In this document: positions 1 to 9,326 of the stretch, in pieces
How positions within the stretch are numbered: the stretch's first letter is position 1
Layout: the number at the start of each line of letters is the position of its first letter
DNA from: Ceratothoa steindachneri
Taxonomy: Eukaryota; Arthropoda; Malacostraca; Isopoda; Cymothoidae
Direction of reading: 5' to 3'
NCBI GenBank assembly: GCA_963969495.1
Contig: OZ018333.1
Coordinates: forward strand, 88,986,942-89,050,941
Length of the DNA: 64,000 nt
Notes under the pieces: model-generated
What the model was told of the DNA's origin: nothing
The model's database searches: none
The model's input: the letters and a program-made list of their open reading frames with translations, nothing else
Program-made: the position numbers and the translations under genes

Positions 1-159
1 ACATACTAATGGGAGTGTAGCCAAAGCTAAAATGGTATAAGGCTGTTGCACATTCTCCGAACATGAACCCCAAGACGAAAAATAACGATCTGCAAAGCAT
101 TCGTCGAATCTCTCTTAACATACCCTTCCATCCCAATGCACACGATCGCAAGGTCGAAT

Positions 160-300
160 AAAAAGAAACTTCAAAGAGTACAAAACAAAGCCATATACCA
201 CATACTTACAGAAGACTTCATGGAAGAGGCTTACGCCTGTGACTCCAGATCTATATTATCAACTTGTGGCAGCGTGTGGTGGATTATCTTTGCCTAGTAA
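160..300 (+). pseudogene. LINE RT C-terminal remnant (jockey-like)
   Basis: A short plus-strand stretch reads KKLQRVQNKAIYHILTEDF and then shifts frame. The LQRVQNKA block is typical of the region just after the RT domain in jockey-type LINEs. No RT catalytic motif is present and the start lies outside or at the window edge. The family assignment is tentative because only about 45 residues can be read. Confidence 0.5.
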
Positions 301-822
301 TTGTATTTCAATTCTTGATTAAACCAAAATTTATCAAGTCCGACCTCAAACTGGTTGACTGATGCTGCTGCAATCACCCACTCAGGCAACTCATTCCAGT
401 TATTTATCACCCTACACGGGAAGCTACTTCCTTATATCCAGCCGTGACCTTGTCTTAAAAAGCTTCAGTGAATTTCCCCTGCTGATGTTTTCTTCTCGAA
501 GTTTCAATATGCCTTGAATACATTCCCCATCATATTTTCCAGTGAGTATCTTGTAGGTCTCTATTAAGTCTCCCCGTGCTCTTCTGTATGCCAGTGTTGG
601 TAGGTTCAGCTTCCTTAGTCTTTCTTCATAATTAAGACCTTTAAGTTCTGGCACCATCCTTGTAGCCCTTCGTTGCACATTTTCCACCATCTCAATGTCT
701 TTAACCAGGTGAGGACTCCTTACCTGATTAGCATACTCTATATGTGGTCTCACCAACGCTACAAATAAAGCTTTAAATATCGCTGCATCCAATGTAACAA
801 AGGTCCTTCTGATTATTCCCAC
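295..822 (-). pseudogene. CR1-like RT C-terminal fragment
   Basis: The minus strand encodes the post-catalytic part of a CR1-type RT. It reads ALVRPHIEYANQ, then VENVQRRATRM, then YEERLRKLNLPTLAYRRARGD. After an in-frame stop near 424 the reading continues in a shifted frame with NNWNELPEW and FEVGLDKFW, the usual C-terminal blocks of this RT family, to about 295. The catalytic domain (FADD box) is missing, so this is a 5'-truncated, decayed copy. It faces the LINE-W fragment that starts about 100 bp away on the other strand. Confidence 0.75.
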
Positions 823-919
823 TGATTATTCCTTCTGATTATTTGCTAAGAATCCCAAACTGAAACTATTCAGGAAAGCGGTTCTCAAGCAGGAAGCTCC
901 ACGTAGGGCAAAAAAAGAA

Positions 920-2459
920 GCTACTTAGAGACTCCCAACACGGTTTCGTAATAAACGCTTTTGCTTTTCACCCACGAATCTATTAGACCCTTTTAATGGC
1001 ATTTTTACTGAAGTCGATGAGCGTAAAGCAGTTGACATAATTTACCTCGACTTTCAAAAGACCTTTGATAAAGTTCCTCACAAACGTTTACTAACTATAT
1101 TAAAACGCATGAAGTTCAATGCGCCATAACTTGGTGGATATAAAACTGGCTGAGTAATTGTATGCAACGTGTAGTTATAAATGGAAAATCATCCAGCTGG
1201 ACACAGATCACAAGCGGTGTACCTCAGGGATCTGTTCTTGGTCCAGTTCTATTTCTAGTATACATTAATGACATACATGAATGTCTTTCAAGCATAATAT
1301 CGAAGTTTGCGGACGACACCAAAATGGCAAATTCAGTACTCACTAACGCAGAGATTAATGAAATACAAAACCATCTGAACAAACTGTTGAACATTCGCAA
1401 ATGTGTCAAATGCCTTTTAACGGGGATAAATGTAAAGTGCTCCATATCGGATATCGTAACAGTAAATCAAATTATTCACTAAATGGCACCTAAATCTTAA
1501 GCGTTGACAGAGAGATGGACCTAGAAGTAACAATATTGAGCGACCTTAAACCTATTCAGCAATGTTCAGTAGTCCTTAAGAAAGCAAATTAAATAATTGG
1601 ATTCATTAGTAGAGCGTTTAAGTATAAGTCCAAAAATACAATCCTTAATCTCTATAATTCCTTGGTTCATCCCACTATAGGTACTGCGTTTAATCCTGCT
1701 GCCCAGACTACCAGAAAGATATAGCGAAATTAGAACGAGTCCAACGAAGGTTTTCTAAAGTGATGCTAAGTTTAAAGAACAAAACATACGAAGAGCGACT
1801 CAGAGAACTAACTCTATATCCGTTAACTCAGTGTAGATTAAGAGGGGCCTTAGTTCAGTTCTTTAAAATTATCAAAGGCATATGTAATATGGATTGCATT
1901 AAATATTTCGGTAAATATGTAGATTAGCGGCCAGGCCGAAAAAAAATTGTGTGTAAATATTATCGTTCATTCGTGTTGGAATATTCATGCGCGTTTGAGT
2001 CCTTTTCGAATTATTATTCTATAAACAATTAGGATTATATACTGGGGGCTGTGCCCCCCAGACCCCCTCCAATTTAATGAAACTCAGGATCATCGTAGTG
2101 TAGTCTCCCCATTGTGTTTACCCCCACACGAGCCGTCAAGTTAAATCTACTCCAAAAACGTGAAACATTTTGGAACACGTACGAAATAGTACGTCCCATC
2201 GTTCGCGCCGATAATCTACATATTCACTATCGACCAGTCAAATTACACAAGAGGAAACGGTTGCCAAATTATAGGTAAACATTTTAACTCGCACAAATCT
2301 AAGAATTTCTTTTTTAACTGAATAGTCAGCTTTTGAATTTGGCTTCCTCGTAAATTAATAGACTGCAACAACGTAGATATATTCAAATGTCTTATAGATA
2401 AATACTTTGAATCTAATCCCCCCAAAATTTGGTTAGCTGAGAGCAATATTTACATCTTA
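920..2459 (+). pseudogene. LINE-W: CR1-like RT pseudogene, split by MITE-A
   Basis: A plus-strand RT is readable across several frames: a QHGF-like start near 930, IYLDFQKTFDKVPH near 1038, SGVPQGSVLGPVLF and KFADDTK (catalytic Asp pair present) in the open stretch 1162-1482, then VQRRFSKVM and YEERLRELTLYPLTQCRLRG to about 1910. Reading stops at an inverted-repeat element (1914-2228) and resumes after it with FFFN, WLPRKLIDCNN and DKYFESN, ending at a stop near 2459. The C-terminal blocks fit directly onto the part before the insertion, so this is one LINE copy with MITE-A inside it. Many stops and frameshifts show it is long dead. The 5' half (endonuclease, ORF1) is absent. Confidence 0.8.
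1914..2228 (+). repeat. MITE-A, inverted-repeat element
   Basis: The ends are inverted repeats: GTAGATTAGCGGCC on the left and the complement of GTAGATTATCGGCG on the right, flanked by ATAT on both sides. The 315-bp interior is non-coding and holds a G/C-rich block near 2040-2070. Read in reverse it matches 3010-3200 (MITE-B) closely, so the two are copies of one family in opposite orientation. It interrupts LINE-W, which resumes after it. The transposase that moves it is not in the window. Confidence 0.75.
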
Positions 2460-2763
2460 TGAACACCTGAGCAACTCCCTCTGCCCCCTCTGGTTGCCCA
2501 GCCAGTGACCCTAGGATTGCCTCTACATTTGCCAACCATTTCTCAAGACTTACCACAAAGTTAGCTGAAAGGGGGAGAGGGAAAACTACAAGGTACTTAG
2601 AGGCTGATGAATAGCGCTGAGGCAGGGCAGCAGCTGTAGTAACTGCAGCAATAGTCATGATTTAATTTATAGACTTAATTCAAGGGCGAAAATCAAGAGC
2701 TTAGCACCATGTCCATGACATCACTCTTAATTTTAAGGGAAAAGTGTTAGATATTCGATACAA
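2460..2763. other. Non-coding: probable LINE 3' flanks
   Basis: This stretch follows the LINE-W stop and precedes the 3' end of the oppositely oriented LINE-X. It is probably 3' untranslated sequence of one or both. The open frame at 2413-2658 on the minus strand has no recognisable protein similarity and overlaps the end of LINE-W, so I do not call it a gene. Confidence 0.4.
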
Positions 2764-3003
2764 TTATTAAAGTTACTGATTTAGTGATCCGTCTGGTCCG
2801 AGACTGAATTTGTGGCTGCCCGGCAGTTGGCTGTATAGCCATGAACTGGGGGTTCATCAGGGAGCATCTTAAGATATTTGTCTAGTCCCCTTTTGAACCT
2901 GTCCACCGAGCAGGAAGTTATGTCCCTCACTTCTTTGGGGAGGGCATTAAATGATCTGGATCCACTATAGTCCAGACTGTTGGCAATCAGGGTGTTGATT
3001 CGT
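2764..3003 (-). pseudogene. LINE-X 3' end: last RT block
   Basis: The minus strand reads NTLIANSLDYSGSRSFNAL, then PKEVRDIT, then VDRFKRGLDKYLKMLPDEP and a stop. These are the C-terminal blocks of a jockey/CR1-type RT. The block is the natural continuation of the minus-strand RT segment at 3430-3918, from which it is separated only by MITE-B. I therefore take it as the 3' end of the same LINE-X copy. Confidence 0.7.
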
Positions 3004-3007
3004 TAAA

Positions 3008-3428
3008 TACATATGTAGATTGGCGGCTCGAACGATGGGACATACTTTTTTGTCCATGTTCCAAAATGTTTCACGTTTTTGGAGTAAATTTAAGGAGACA
3101 GCTCGTGTAGGGGTAAACACAATGGGGAGACCACCCTACGATGATCCTGAGTTTCTATCAATTGTGGGGGTCAGGTAGGAACAGCCCCTCAGTATATAAA
3201 GTAAGTAAGCAGCACTTTTCGTTTGGTTATTTTGGGCCATTTTTGTAAAAAAAATGGCGTAAGTAAACCATTTTTCGTTTGGTTATTTTTGAGCATTTTA
3301 GTAAAAACAATGGTGCCAGGGATATTTGAAATAGGACTCAAACGTGCATGAATGAATATTCAGGCAGAGGTAAACGAAATATAAACAAACAAAAATCCAC
3401 TTTTTCAGCCGAGCCGCCAATTTATATG
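3008..3428 (-). repeat. MITE-B, inverted-repeat element
   Basis: Ends are GTAGATTGGCGGCTCG on the left and the complement of TAAATTGGCGGCTCGGC on the right, with ATAT at both edges. The part 3013-3200 is the reverse complement of most of MITE-A (1914-2228). MITE-B is about 105 bp longer because of an internal direct repeat at 3216-3312 that MITE-A lacks. It sits between two pieces of the LINE-X RT, so it inserted into that LINE. Confidence 0.75.
3216..3312. repeat. Two-copy direct repeat inside MITE-B
   Basis: Two units of about 42 bp, each beginning TTTTCGTTTGGTTATTTT and ending in an A-rich tract plus ATGG, lie 55 bp apart. MITE-A has no such duplication, so it arose after the two copies diverged. 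Confidence 0.7.
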
Positions 3429-3429
3429 T

Positions 3430-3918
3430 TTACCCTTGATTCTTCCCAATTCCTGGGAAGGGAGGGGCTTCTGTACACGTTTCTGACCAGTACAAATGTT
3501 CATTACTGAGTACAGTGCAGAGCCTGTTGGCTCTGGTACCAGGTTTTCTACATAAATAACCTGGTATCTCTCCCTTCTCCGCTCCTGCGAGTATAGGCCG
3601 TTTACTGCCACTCTCCCAATAACTCCACTTGTGCATCCCCACTATTTGTCTTGTGAATGCCCTCTGGATTGCTTCAAACTACTGCAGTTCGCCCCTCTTG
3701 TGTGGGGACCAAAGTTGACTAGAGTAGTCAAGGGTTGGCTGTACAAATGTCTTCCAGAGAGTAAGCATGGGGTCCTTGTCGCAGGACTTAAAAGTTTGAA
3801 GGATCCACCCTGCCATCTGCTTAGCTCTTTTGACTGTGGCTGTAATGTGGTGGTTGAAGGTGGCCTCATTGTAAAGGTGGTCCCCAAACCACCTTGATAA
3901 GTGCCAAGTTATTAACAT
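3430..3918 (-). pseudogene. LINE-X RT C-terminal segment
   Basis: In the minus strand one frame reads TVKRAKQMAGWILQTFKS and FVQPTLDYSSQLWSPH; after a frameshift near 3660 another frame reads SQERRRERYQVIYV and later KPLPSQELGRIKG. These are ordered blocks of the region after the RT palm in jockey-type LINEs. Upstream, the matching palm segment of the same strand is at 9501-9990, on the far side of LINE-Y and CR1-A. The order of the blocks and the shared strand show that both parts once formed one element. It has frameshifts and is not functional. Confidence 0.75.
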
Positions 3919-3921
3919 GGG

Positions 3922-4772
3922 AAAAGATAATAGAGAATTTAACTATGAAATGGATGGGCATTGGCTGAGCTCAGTAGAGGATGAGAAAGATCTAGGAGTA
4001 GTAATAGATAAGTCATTAAGGTTTTCTAAGCAGTGTATTGAAGCAAGAAATAGGGCAAATAGAGGTCTGGGTTTCATTAAGAGGAATGTCAGTTACAAAA
4101 GTAAGGAGGTTATTCTTAAACTCTATAACTCTTATGTTAGGCCACATCTAGAGTACTGTATACAGGCATGTTCCCCATATTTTAGACACGATATTAACCT
4201 TCTCGAGTCAGTGCAATGGAGGGCAACAAAGATTATTCCTTCCCTGAGGTACCTTGAATATATAGATAGACTGAGGGTATTAAATATGTTCTTGTCCGAA
4301 AGGAGGTGTGTGAGAGGGGATATAATTGAGCTCTTTAAAATTTTTTCTGGAATAGATAAATTGGATGTTAGCAAGTTTTTTGAGTTAGATGATGGAAATC
4401 GGACTAGAGGTCACCACTTGAAAATTAAAAAGCAAGGGTGTAGGTTGGATTTAAGAAAATATTTTTTCACCAATAGAGTGGTAGACTTCTGGAACAAATT
4501 GCCGCGGAGGGTAGTAGGTGGTCCAAATTTAAATGTATTTAAGAGTAGGTTGGATGAGTTTTGGGGGAGGGAAGGTTGTGATGGTTCCTGAGTTTTGTAT
4601 ATATTAATATTGTTTGTATACATCTATAGCTGCATGATTTAGTTCTTGACAAGCCTTGATTGGTGATACCCTTGTTTCTGGACGCAATCCTCTGGATGTA
4701 GTTTTCTTGGGAGTTTGGGTGCCTTAAAAAAGAGGCCGTTTGACTTGGATGACCTATGATGGGCCCTTGTGG
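3922..4772 (+). pseudogene. LINE-Y copy 1: 3' end of CR1-like RT plus 3' UTR
   Basis: The 224-residue frame (3917-4591) is open and has the full C-terminal part of a CR1-like RT: EKDLGVVIDKSLRFSKQC, IKRNVSYKSKEVI, YVRPHLEYCIQ, LRVLNMF, FFTNRVVDFWNKLP and FKSRLDEFWG. The catalytic palm is missing, so the copy is 5'-truncated. From about 3930 it matches 25045-26045 closely, and both copies start at nearly the same element position. The 3' UTR continues to about 4772, where CR1-A is inserted, and its last part lies at 9327-9455. LINE-Y is itself inserted in LINE-X. Confidence 0.8.
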
Positions 4773-5031
4773 CTTTTGTCAAAAGAACATAAGAAAAGAA
4801 GGAGACTGCAAAAGACCATTCATGGCCTACACTTGGCAGCTCTTGTTCCAGTCAACACACAAAAGATTTCTTACCAGAGAAAAGTCATCAACATTGTCAC
4901 CCTTTACAGGAGTTCGTCAGATCTAATCTACAATATACATAAAATGCATCCAGAGGATTATGTCCATTCATGCAACTGCAAAATAATCTCCCAACTCCTT
5001 AGAAAAATATATACATATGTACATAAAAAAG
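4773..5031 (-). other. CR1-A 3' UTR with octamer tail
   Basis: The 3' UTR follows the ORF2 stop and matches 13137-13397 of CR1-B almost base for base. Its end carries the ATGTTCTT octamer, once plus a partial unit here and about three times in CR1-B. In the CR1 clade this tail is where target-primed reverse transcription begins. An open frame on the plus strand at 4740-5045 is a shadow of this UTR. Confidence 0.75.
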
Positions 5032-7965
5032 TCAGTCCCATCTAGCAGCTTCATTCATATATTTATCTAATCTATTCTTAAAACTACCCAGAGAGGAGGC
5101 TTCTATCACATGTCTAGTGAGCCTATTCCATTCATCTACCACACGATTTGTAAACCAATTCCTCCCAATCTCCTTCCTAAACCTATACTTATCAAGCTTA
5201 ACCCCATTGCTACGTGTCCTGTCATGTTCACTAAGTATAAGAACCTTACCCAGATCCCCTTTATTATATCCTTTTACCCATTTGAAGACTTCAATCAATT
5301 CCCCTCTGACTCTTCTCCTTTCCAATGTATGTAGATTTAGTTTTCTGAGCCTTTCACCATAAGGTAAGTTCCTTAGCCCACCAATCATCTTTGTCATCCT
5401 TCTCTGCACAGACTCAAGCAAATCAATATCCTTCCTATAATATGGTGACCAAAATTGTACTGCATAGTCTAGATGAGGCCTAACTAGCGCCAGATACAGT
5501 TTTAGAATGACTTCAGCACTCTTATTGCTTACACTCCTCCTAATGAATCCCAATATCCTATTAGCTTTATTCTTAGCATTTAGACATTGCTTTCTAGGAC
5601 GAAGGTCTGAACTTACCAAAATACCCAAGTCCCTCTCACAATCGGTCCTCCCTAAATTTCTCCCATTTAATTTATAACTATTCAGTTGATTATTTCTACC
5701 TATACTAAGTACACTACATTTGTCTATGTTAAACTTCATTTGCCATTTCTCGGCCCAATTGGACAGAATGGTCAATTCCTCCTGCATTACAACAGCATCA
5801 GAATCAGCCCTAATGGCCCTACCTAGCTTAGTATCATCAGCAAATTTACTCAGGTCACTACTTATACCTATGTCAAGATCATTAATATAAATTAAGAATA
5901 GCAAGGGACCCAAAACAGATCCTTGCGGAACTCCACTGCTAACACACCCCCACTCAGATTTAACTCCATCTATACTAACTCTTTGCTGTCTGTCACCAAG
6001 CCATGACTGAATCCACCTAAATATACTGCCATCGATCCTGTGTGCTTTAACTTTGCTCAGAAGCCGTAAGTGTGGCACTCGATCAAAAGCCTTACTAAAG
6101 TCCAAGTATAAAATATCATAGTTTTCATCCTTATCTGCTGCTTCATACACCTTACTATAAAAAGACAGCAAATTAGTCAGGCAGGATTTACCCTTACTAA
6201 AGCCATGCTGTGATTCTTTTATCAACTTATGCTTATCCAAGTGATCCCTAATATTCCTTGCTATAATAGATTCCATCATTTTCCCTACCACTGATGTCAA
6301 ACTTACTGGTCTGTAATTAGACATATTTGTTTTATCCCCTTTCTTAAATATAGGTATCACATTGGCTTTCTTCCATGCCACTGGCACAATGCCACTCTCC
6401 AATGATTTTCTAAAGATGCATGCTAGGGGCTCACTTAACACATCCTTACATTCTTTCAAAATTCTAGGAAAGACCTCATCAGGACCGGGTGCTTTACTAC
6501 TTTTGATTTTATCAATTTCCTTTGTCAATATCTCCTTTGTGATCAAGATATCCTTTAATTTCTCTTCATCATTACCCCGAAAGATCATTGACACCTCGGG
6601 TATATTTAGAGTATCCTCCTGTGTAAATACTGAGAGAAAAAAGTCATTTAGCATTCCAGCCATTGAGTCCCTATCACTCACTAATTCTCCATTGGAATCT
6701 ATAAGTGGGCCTATTTTATCTCTAACCTTAGTTTTGTATAATTGATAAAAACTTTTAGGATCTTCCTTTGCCCTATTTGCCACTTTAATTTCATAATTTC
6801 TCCTTGCTACTCTAACTAACTTTTTAACATCTCTTGCTAGTTCATTATATCTCTGCCTTAAGTGATCCTCTCCATTTTTTATTTTCCTATAAATGCCCTT
6901 TTTAATGCCAATATAATGCTTAATTTTATCTGTCATCCATTTTGGGTCATTATTTTTAGTCCTAATCTCCTTATAAGGAATGTTAATCATCTGACCTGTA
7001 ATTAATTGCTCAATTATTCTTTCATACTCCTCTTCAATTGTAATCTCTTCCTCCTGGTGATTATTGTCTCCACTAACTGATATCATTGAATCTATTCCTG
7101 AATTGATTTCATTGCCTGGTTTCTGTACAACTGCCTCCAGGTAAGTCCTTAGCCCATTATAATTTGCTCTTCTAAAGTCAGGAATTTTAACATTGTTCAT
7201 GCTACTATCAATACCATTCCATTTCATCTTGAATCTAATTTCACAATGGTCACTATTACCCAAATTTCCTCCAATGTCAGTATCCTTAATAACTTCTTCC
7301 CTATTTGTCAGAACTAAATCCAGTATATTATTACCTCTAGTGGGTTCGTTAATAATCTGCCTCAGAAAATTATCTTGGACAACATTCAAAAATTCCTCAG
7401 CCTCCTGATCACCCACAAGAGCTTCCCAGTCTATATTTCTGTAATTAAAATCGCCCATTATACACACATGCTTACTTCTACATGCCCGTTCAATCTCCTG
7501 CCACAAAAGATTTGAAGCTTCCTTACTAAGATTTGGTGGTCTGTATAATAATCCTATGACAAGCTTGTTTTTACCTTCCTTTACATTTAGCCATAATGAC
7601 TCTGTGTTATCATCTAATTTAATTGTACTGTTTACACAACACTGGAGATTATCTTTAATATAAATAATAACCCCTCCTCCTCTCTTCCTATTCCTATCTG
7701 TATGGAACATGTTAAAGCCCTCAATCTCAACCTCAGGTTTAAAGTGATTTCCTGCCAAATCAAGCCATGACTCTGTTATCGCAATTATATGAAAATTCTC
7801 TTCACTCGCTAACGCTCTTAAGAGATCTATCTTATTCCTTATACTCCGACCATTTGTGTAGTATATTTTTAAGGTTTTTTTATTATTCCCATCTTCATTG
7901 CATCGTGCTTTTCTATTCCTAGTTATCTGCTCATTCACTTGTGCATTAGTCCCCCTATAACGCAT
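5032..7965 (-). CDS. CR1-A ORF2: endonuclease-reverse transcriptase (intact)
   Basis: The 977-residue polyprotein makes and inserts cDNA copies of the element. Residues about 32-245 are an APE-type endonuclease: Asn38 in YYTNGRS, Glu65 in ITESW, YRPP at 141-144, GDFNYRNIDW at 171-180 and NSDHCEIRF from 237, with the catalytic His at 240. RT lies at about 485-790: KAPGPDEV, YRPVSLTSVVGK, ESQHGFSKGKSC, LYLDFSKAFDRVPH (Asp622), SGVPQGSVLGPLLFLIYIND and FADDTK (Asp710, Asp711). The C-terminal part carries RPHLDYAVQFWSP and VVDEWNRL. All catalytic residues I can check are present. The first ATG is 7965, but this frame stays open upstream to and past the ORF1 stop at 8064, so translation may enter from ORF1 (see the frameshift site). 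There are 99 bp between the ORF1 stop and this ATG. Confidence 0.92.
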   Translation of the reverse strand: MRYRGTNAQVNEQITRNRKARCNEDGNNKKTLKIYYTNGRSIRNKIDLLRALASEENFHIIAITESWLDLAGNHFKPEVEIEGFNMFHTDRNRKRGGGVIIYIKDNLQCCVNSTIKLDDNTESLWLNVKEGKNKLVIGLLYRPPNLSKEASNLLWQEIERACRSKHVCIMGDFNYRNIDWEALVGDQEAEEFLNVVQDNFLRQIINEPTRGNNILDLVLTNREEVIKDTDIGGNLGNSDHCEIRFKMKWNGIDSSMNNVKIPDFRRANYNGLRTYLEAVVQKPGNEINSGIDSMISVSGDNNHQEEEITIEEEYERIIEQLITGQMINIPYKEIRTKNNDPKWMTDKIKHYIGIKKGIYRKIKNGEDHLRQRYNELARDVKKLVRVARRNYEIKVANRAKEDPKSFYQLYKTKVRDKIGPLIDSNGELVSDRDSMAGMLNDFFLSVFTQEDTLNIPEVSMIFRGNDEEKLKDILITKEILTKEIDKIKSSKAPGPDEVFPRILKECKDVLSEPLACIFRKSLESGIVPVAWKKANVIPIFKKGDKTNMSNYRPVSLTSVVGKMMESIIARNIRDHLDKHKLIKESQHGFSKGKSCLTNLLSFYSKVYEAADKDENYDILYLDFSKAFDRVPHLRLLSKVKAHRIDGSIFRWIQSWLGDRQQRVSIDGVKSEWGCVSSGVPQGSVLGPLLFLIYINDLDIGISSDLSKFADDTKLGRAIRADSDAVVMQEELTILSNWAEKWQMKFNIDKCSVLSIGRNNQLNSYKLNGRNLGRTDCERDLGILVSSDLRPRKQCLNAKNKANRILGFIRRSVSNKSAEVILKLYLALVRPHLDYAVQFWSPYYRKDIDLLESVQRRMTKMIGGLRNLPYGERLRKLNLHTLERRRVRGELIEVFKWVKGYNKGDLGKVLILSEHDRTRSNGVKLDKYRFRKEIGRNWFTNRVVDEWNRLTRHVIEASSLGSFKNRLDKYMNEAARWD

Positions 7966-8036
7966 CAGTATGCCCTCTCCCTTAGCTATTCCTCTATCTC
8001 TGCATCCCTTCCATTTCCTACACCTGCCCTCTATTC

Positions 8037-8073
8037 CTGTTATTCCCTTACCTCTAACAGCTTCTAGTTTCCC
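8037..8073 (-). promoter_or_regulatory. Candidate -1 ribosomal frameshift site, ORF1/ORF2 of CR1-A
   Basis: The last ORF1 codons are GTG GGA AAC TAG. They contain the heptamer G GGA AAC (8073-8067) in the correct phase, immediately before the UAG stop (8066-8064). After a -1 shift the ribosome would read CTA GAA GCT and go on without a stop for 34 codons to the ORF2 ATG at 7965, in frame with ORF2. Six nucleotides after the heptamer, CTGTTA (8060-8055) can pair with TAACAG (8042-8037) around a 12-base loop. The stem is short and A/T-rich. The same heptamer, spacer and stem occur in CR1-B. Termination and re-initiation at the ORF2 ATG is the simpler alternative. Confidence 0.55.
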
Positions 8074-9083
8074 ACCCGTAAGGACCTAATAACACTATCC
8101 AGCTCCCCCCATAGAACCTCAACACCTGCCCGACTAAGATGGAGCCCATCCATCGCATACAACCTCCTATTCCCGTAAAACCCTCCCCAGACATCTACAA
8201 ACACCAATCCTAACTCCTCACACAGTCCTTTAACAAATTCATTCAAACCAATTGCACGCGACAACCATTCTACCCCCACATCCAATCTCGGAAGCACGCC
8301 AGAAACAACACCTTTTACCCTGCTTTTACTCATCCTTTCAACTAACCTTTTATACTGCTCACGTAACTCACATGTACCCACCTTCTTTACATCATTCACT
8401 CCCACATGCGTAATCACAACTGCATCCCTCTCACACCCAGAAACCAGCCTATCATACCTCTCACAAACATCACTTACACCAGCACCCGGCAGACAAACTC
8501 TCATTCCCTTCCACTTGCTATCACTCAACTTCCTATCTAAATACCTAATCTGAGAGTCGCCCATCACTTGCACCTCAGTCATTCTCCTATTCTGTCTTGG
8601 CCTAACATTACCCTCCCTCCTGCTCTCAGTCACACTACCACCCATCCTGCTTTCATCCACAATCACACCAGGCAAATCACTTTCACACTCTTCCTCTCTC
8701 AGGACATTGAATCTGTTAGTCAGCCTAACAGGTTCTATGTCCCTCTCATTCACACACCTAACCTGTCCTAACTTATCTATCCTATCCATTTTCACCCACC
8801 ATTCATCATCACTCACAACTTCCACACTGTTCCCAGTCCTAGCCCTATCTTCCACCCTCTTAGCACTAATCTCACCCTTCAATCGCACACTTGCATCTCT
8901 TCTCACCTGAAACACCAAATCATTCAACCTCTTACATTCCCCACTCAACCTTCTAACCTCCCCTTCCAGAAAACACACACGGCATTCAGTTACATTCACT
9001 CTCCTTTCAACTCCACATGCATCACACACCACATACACACTACTTTCAAATGGCATGCTCTCACCATCTATACAAACAGCCAT
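8064..9083 (-). CDS. CR1-A ORF1: zinc-motif plus SGNH hydrolase (esterase) protein
   Basis: The 339-residue protein is a CR1/L2-type ORF1 product, expected to bind element RNA. Residues 20-37 carry a C-x2-C-x10-C-x2-C motif (CDAC...CRVC). Residues 38-80 are rich in charged residues and may coil. From about 170 there is an SGNH (GDSL-like) hydrolase: MGDSQIRYLD with Ser177, LPGAGVSD with Gly200/202, ITHVGVNDV with His226 and Asn230, and a final DGLHLS with Asp312 and His315. All four SGNH blocks are present, so the esterase fold may be active; its role in retrotransposition is not settled. It ends in a frameshift-type heptamer next to the stop. The 5' half is missing in CR1-B. Confidence 0.88.
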   Translation of the reverse strand: MAVCIDGESMPFESSVYVVCDACGVERRVNVTECRVCFLEGEVRRLSGECKRLNDLVFQVRRDASVRLKGEISAKRVEDRARTGNSVEVVSDDEWWVKMDRIDKLGQVRCVNERDIEPVRLTNRFNVLREEECESDLPGVIVDESRMGGSVTESRREGNVRPRQNRRMTEVQVMGDSQIRYLDRKLSDSKWKGMRVCLPGAGVSDVCERYDRLVSGCERDAVVITHVGVNDVKKVGTCELREQYKRLVERMSKSRVKGVVSGVLPRLDVGVEWLSRAIGLNEFVKGLCEELGLVFVDVWGGFYGNRRLYAMDGLHLSRAGVEVLWGELDSVIRSLRVGN

Positions 9084-9326
9084 ACTCTCAGAAATTTACT
9101 AAGGAAAAAGTTAACACTCACCAAAAAAAATTCTTGCTCAGGATTGCTGCCAGTTATCTTCCCCAAAAGTATTAATCACTAATGTATTTATTACACAGTG
9201 ATTGATGTATTAAATAAATACAAGAAAAACTATACACCCAAATCAGTATTATATCCCAATCTTACAATGAGAATCAAGAGCTTCCTGCAAGACAACCTTC
9301 CAGAACAAAGCCAGACAGCCAACTGA
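9084..9326 (-). other. CR1-A 5' UTR (probable)
   Basis: This A/T-rich stretch lies upstream of ORF1 and ends where LINE-Y 3' UTR sequence resumes (9327). I see no TATA box; CR1 elements usually rely on internal promoters. The boundary rests only on comparison with the uninterrupted LINE-Y tail at 25890-26045. Confidence 0.5.

Larger units (their letters stand above)
4773..9326 (-). mobile_element. CR1-A: full-length CR1-type LINE
   Basis: This minus-strand element holds, in order, about 240 bp of possible 5' UTR, intact ORF1 (8064-9083), intact ORF2 (5032-7965), and about 250 bp of 3' UTR ending in repeats of the octamer ATGTTCTT at its low-coordinate edge. An octamer tail without poly(A) is known for the CR1 clade. 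The edges are set by the host: LINE-Y 3' UTR stops at 4772 and its remaining part resumes near 9327, with about 20 bp of it missing. Neither ORF has a stop or frameshift, so this copy could be active. CR1-B (13137-17051) is nearly identical. The exact 5' end is uncertain by some tens of bases. Confidence 0.85.

Noticed and set aside
2413..2658. 81-codon minus-strand frame
   Set aside because: It overlaps the LINE-W C-terminus on the other strand and has no recognisable motif.
5110..5362. Plus-strand open frames over CR1-A ORF2 (also 6362-6745, 7193-7408, 8568-8910)
   Set aside because: They are antisense to an intact ORF and recur at the same places in CR1-B (13381-13728, 14728-15111, 15559-15774), as expected for shadows.
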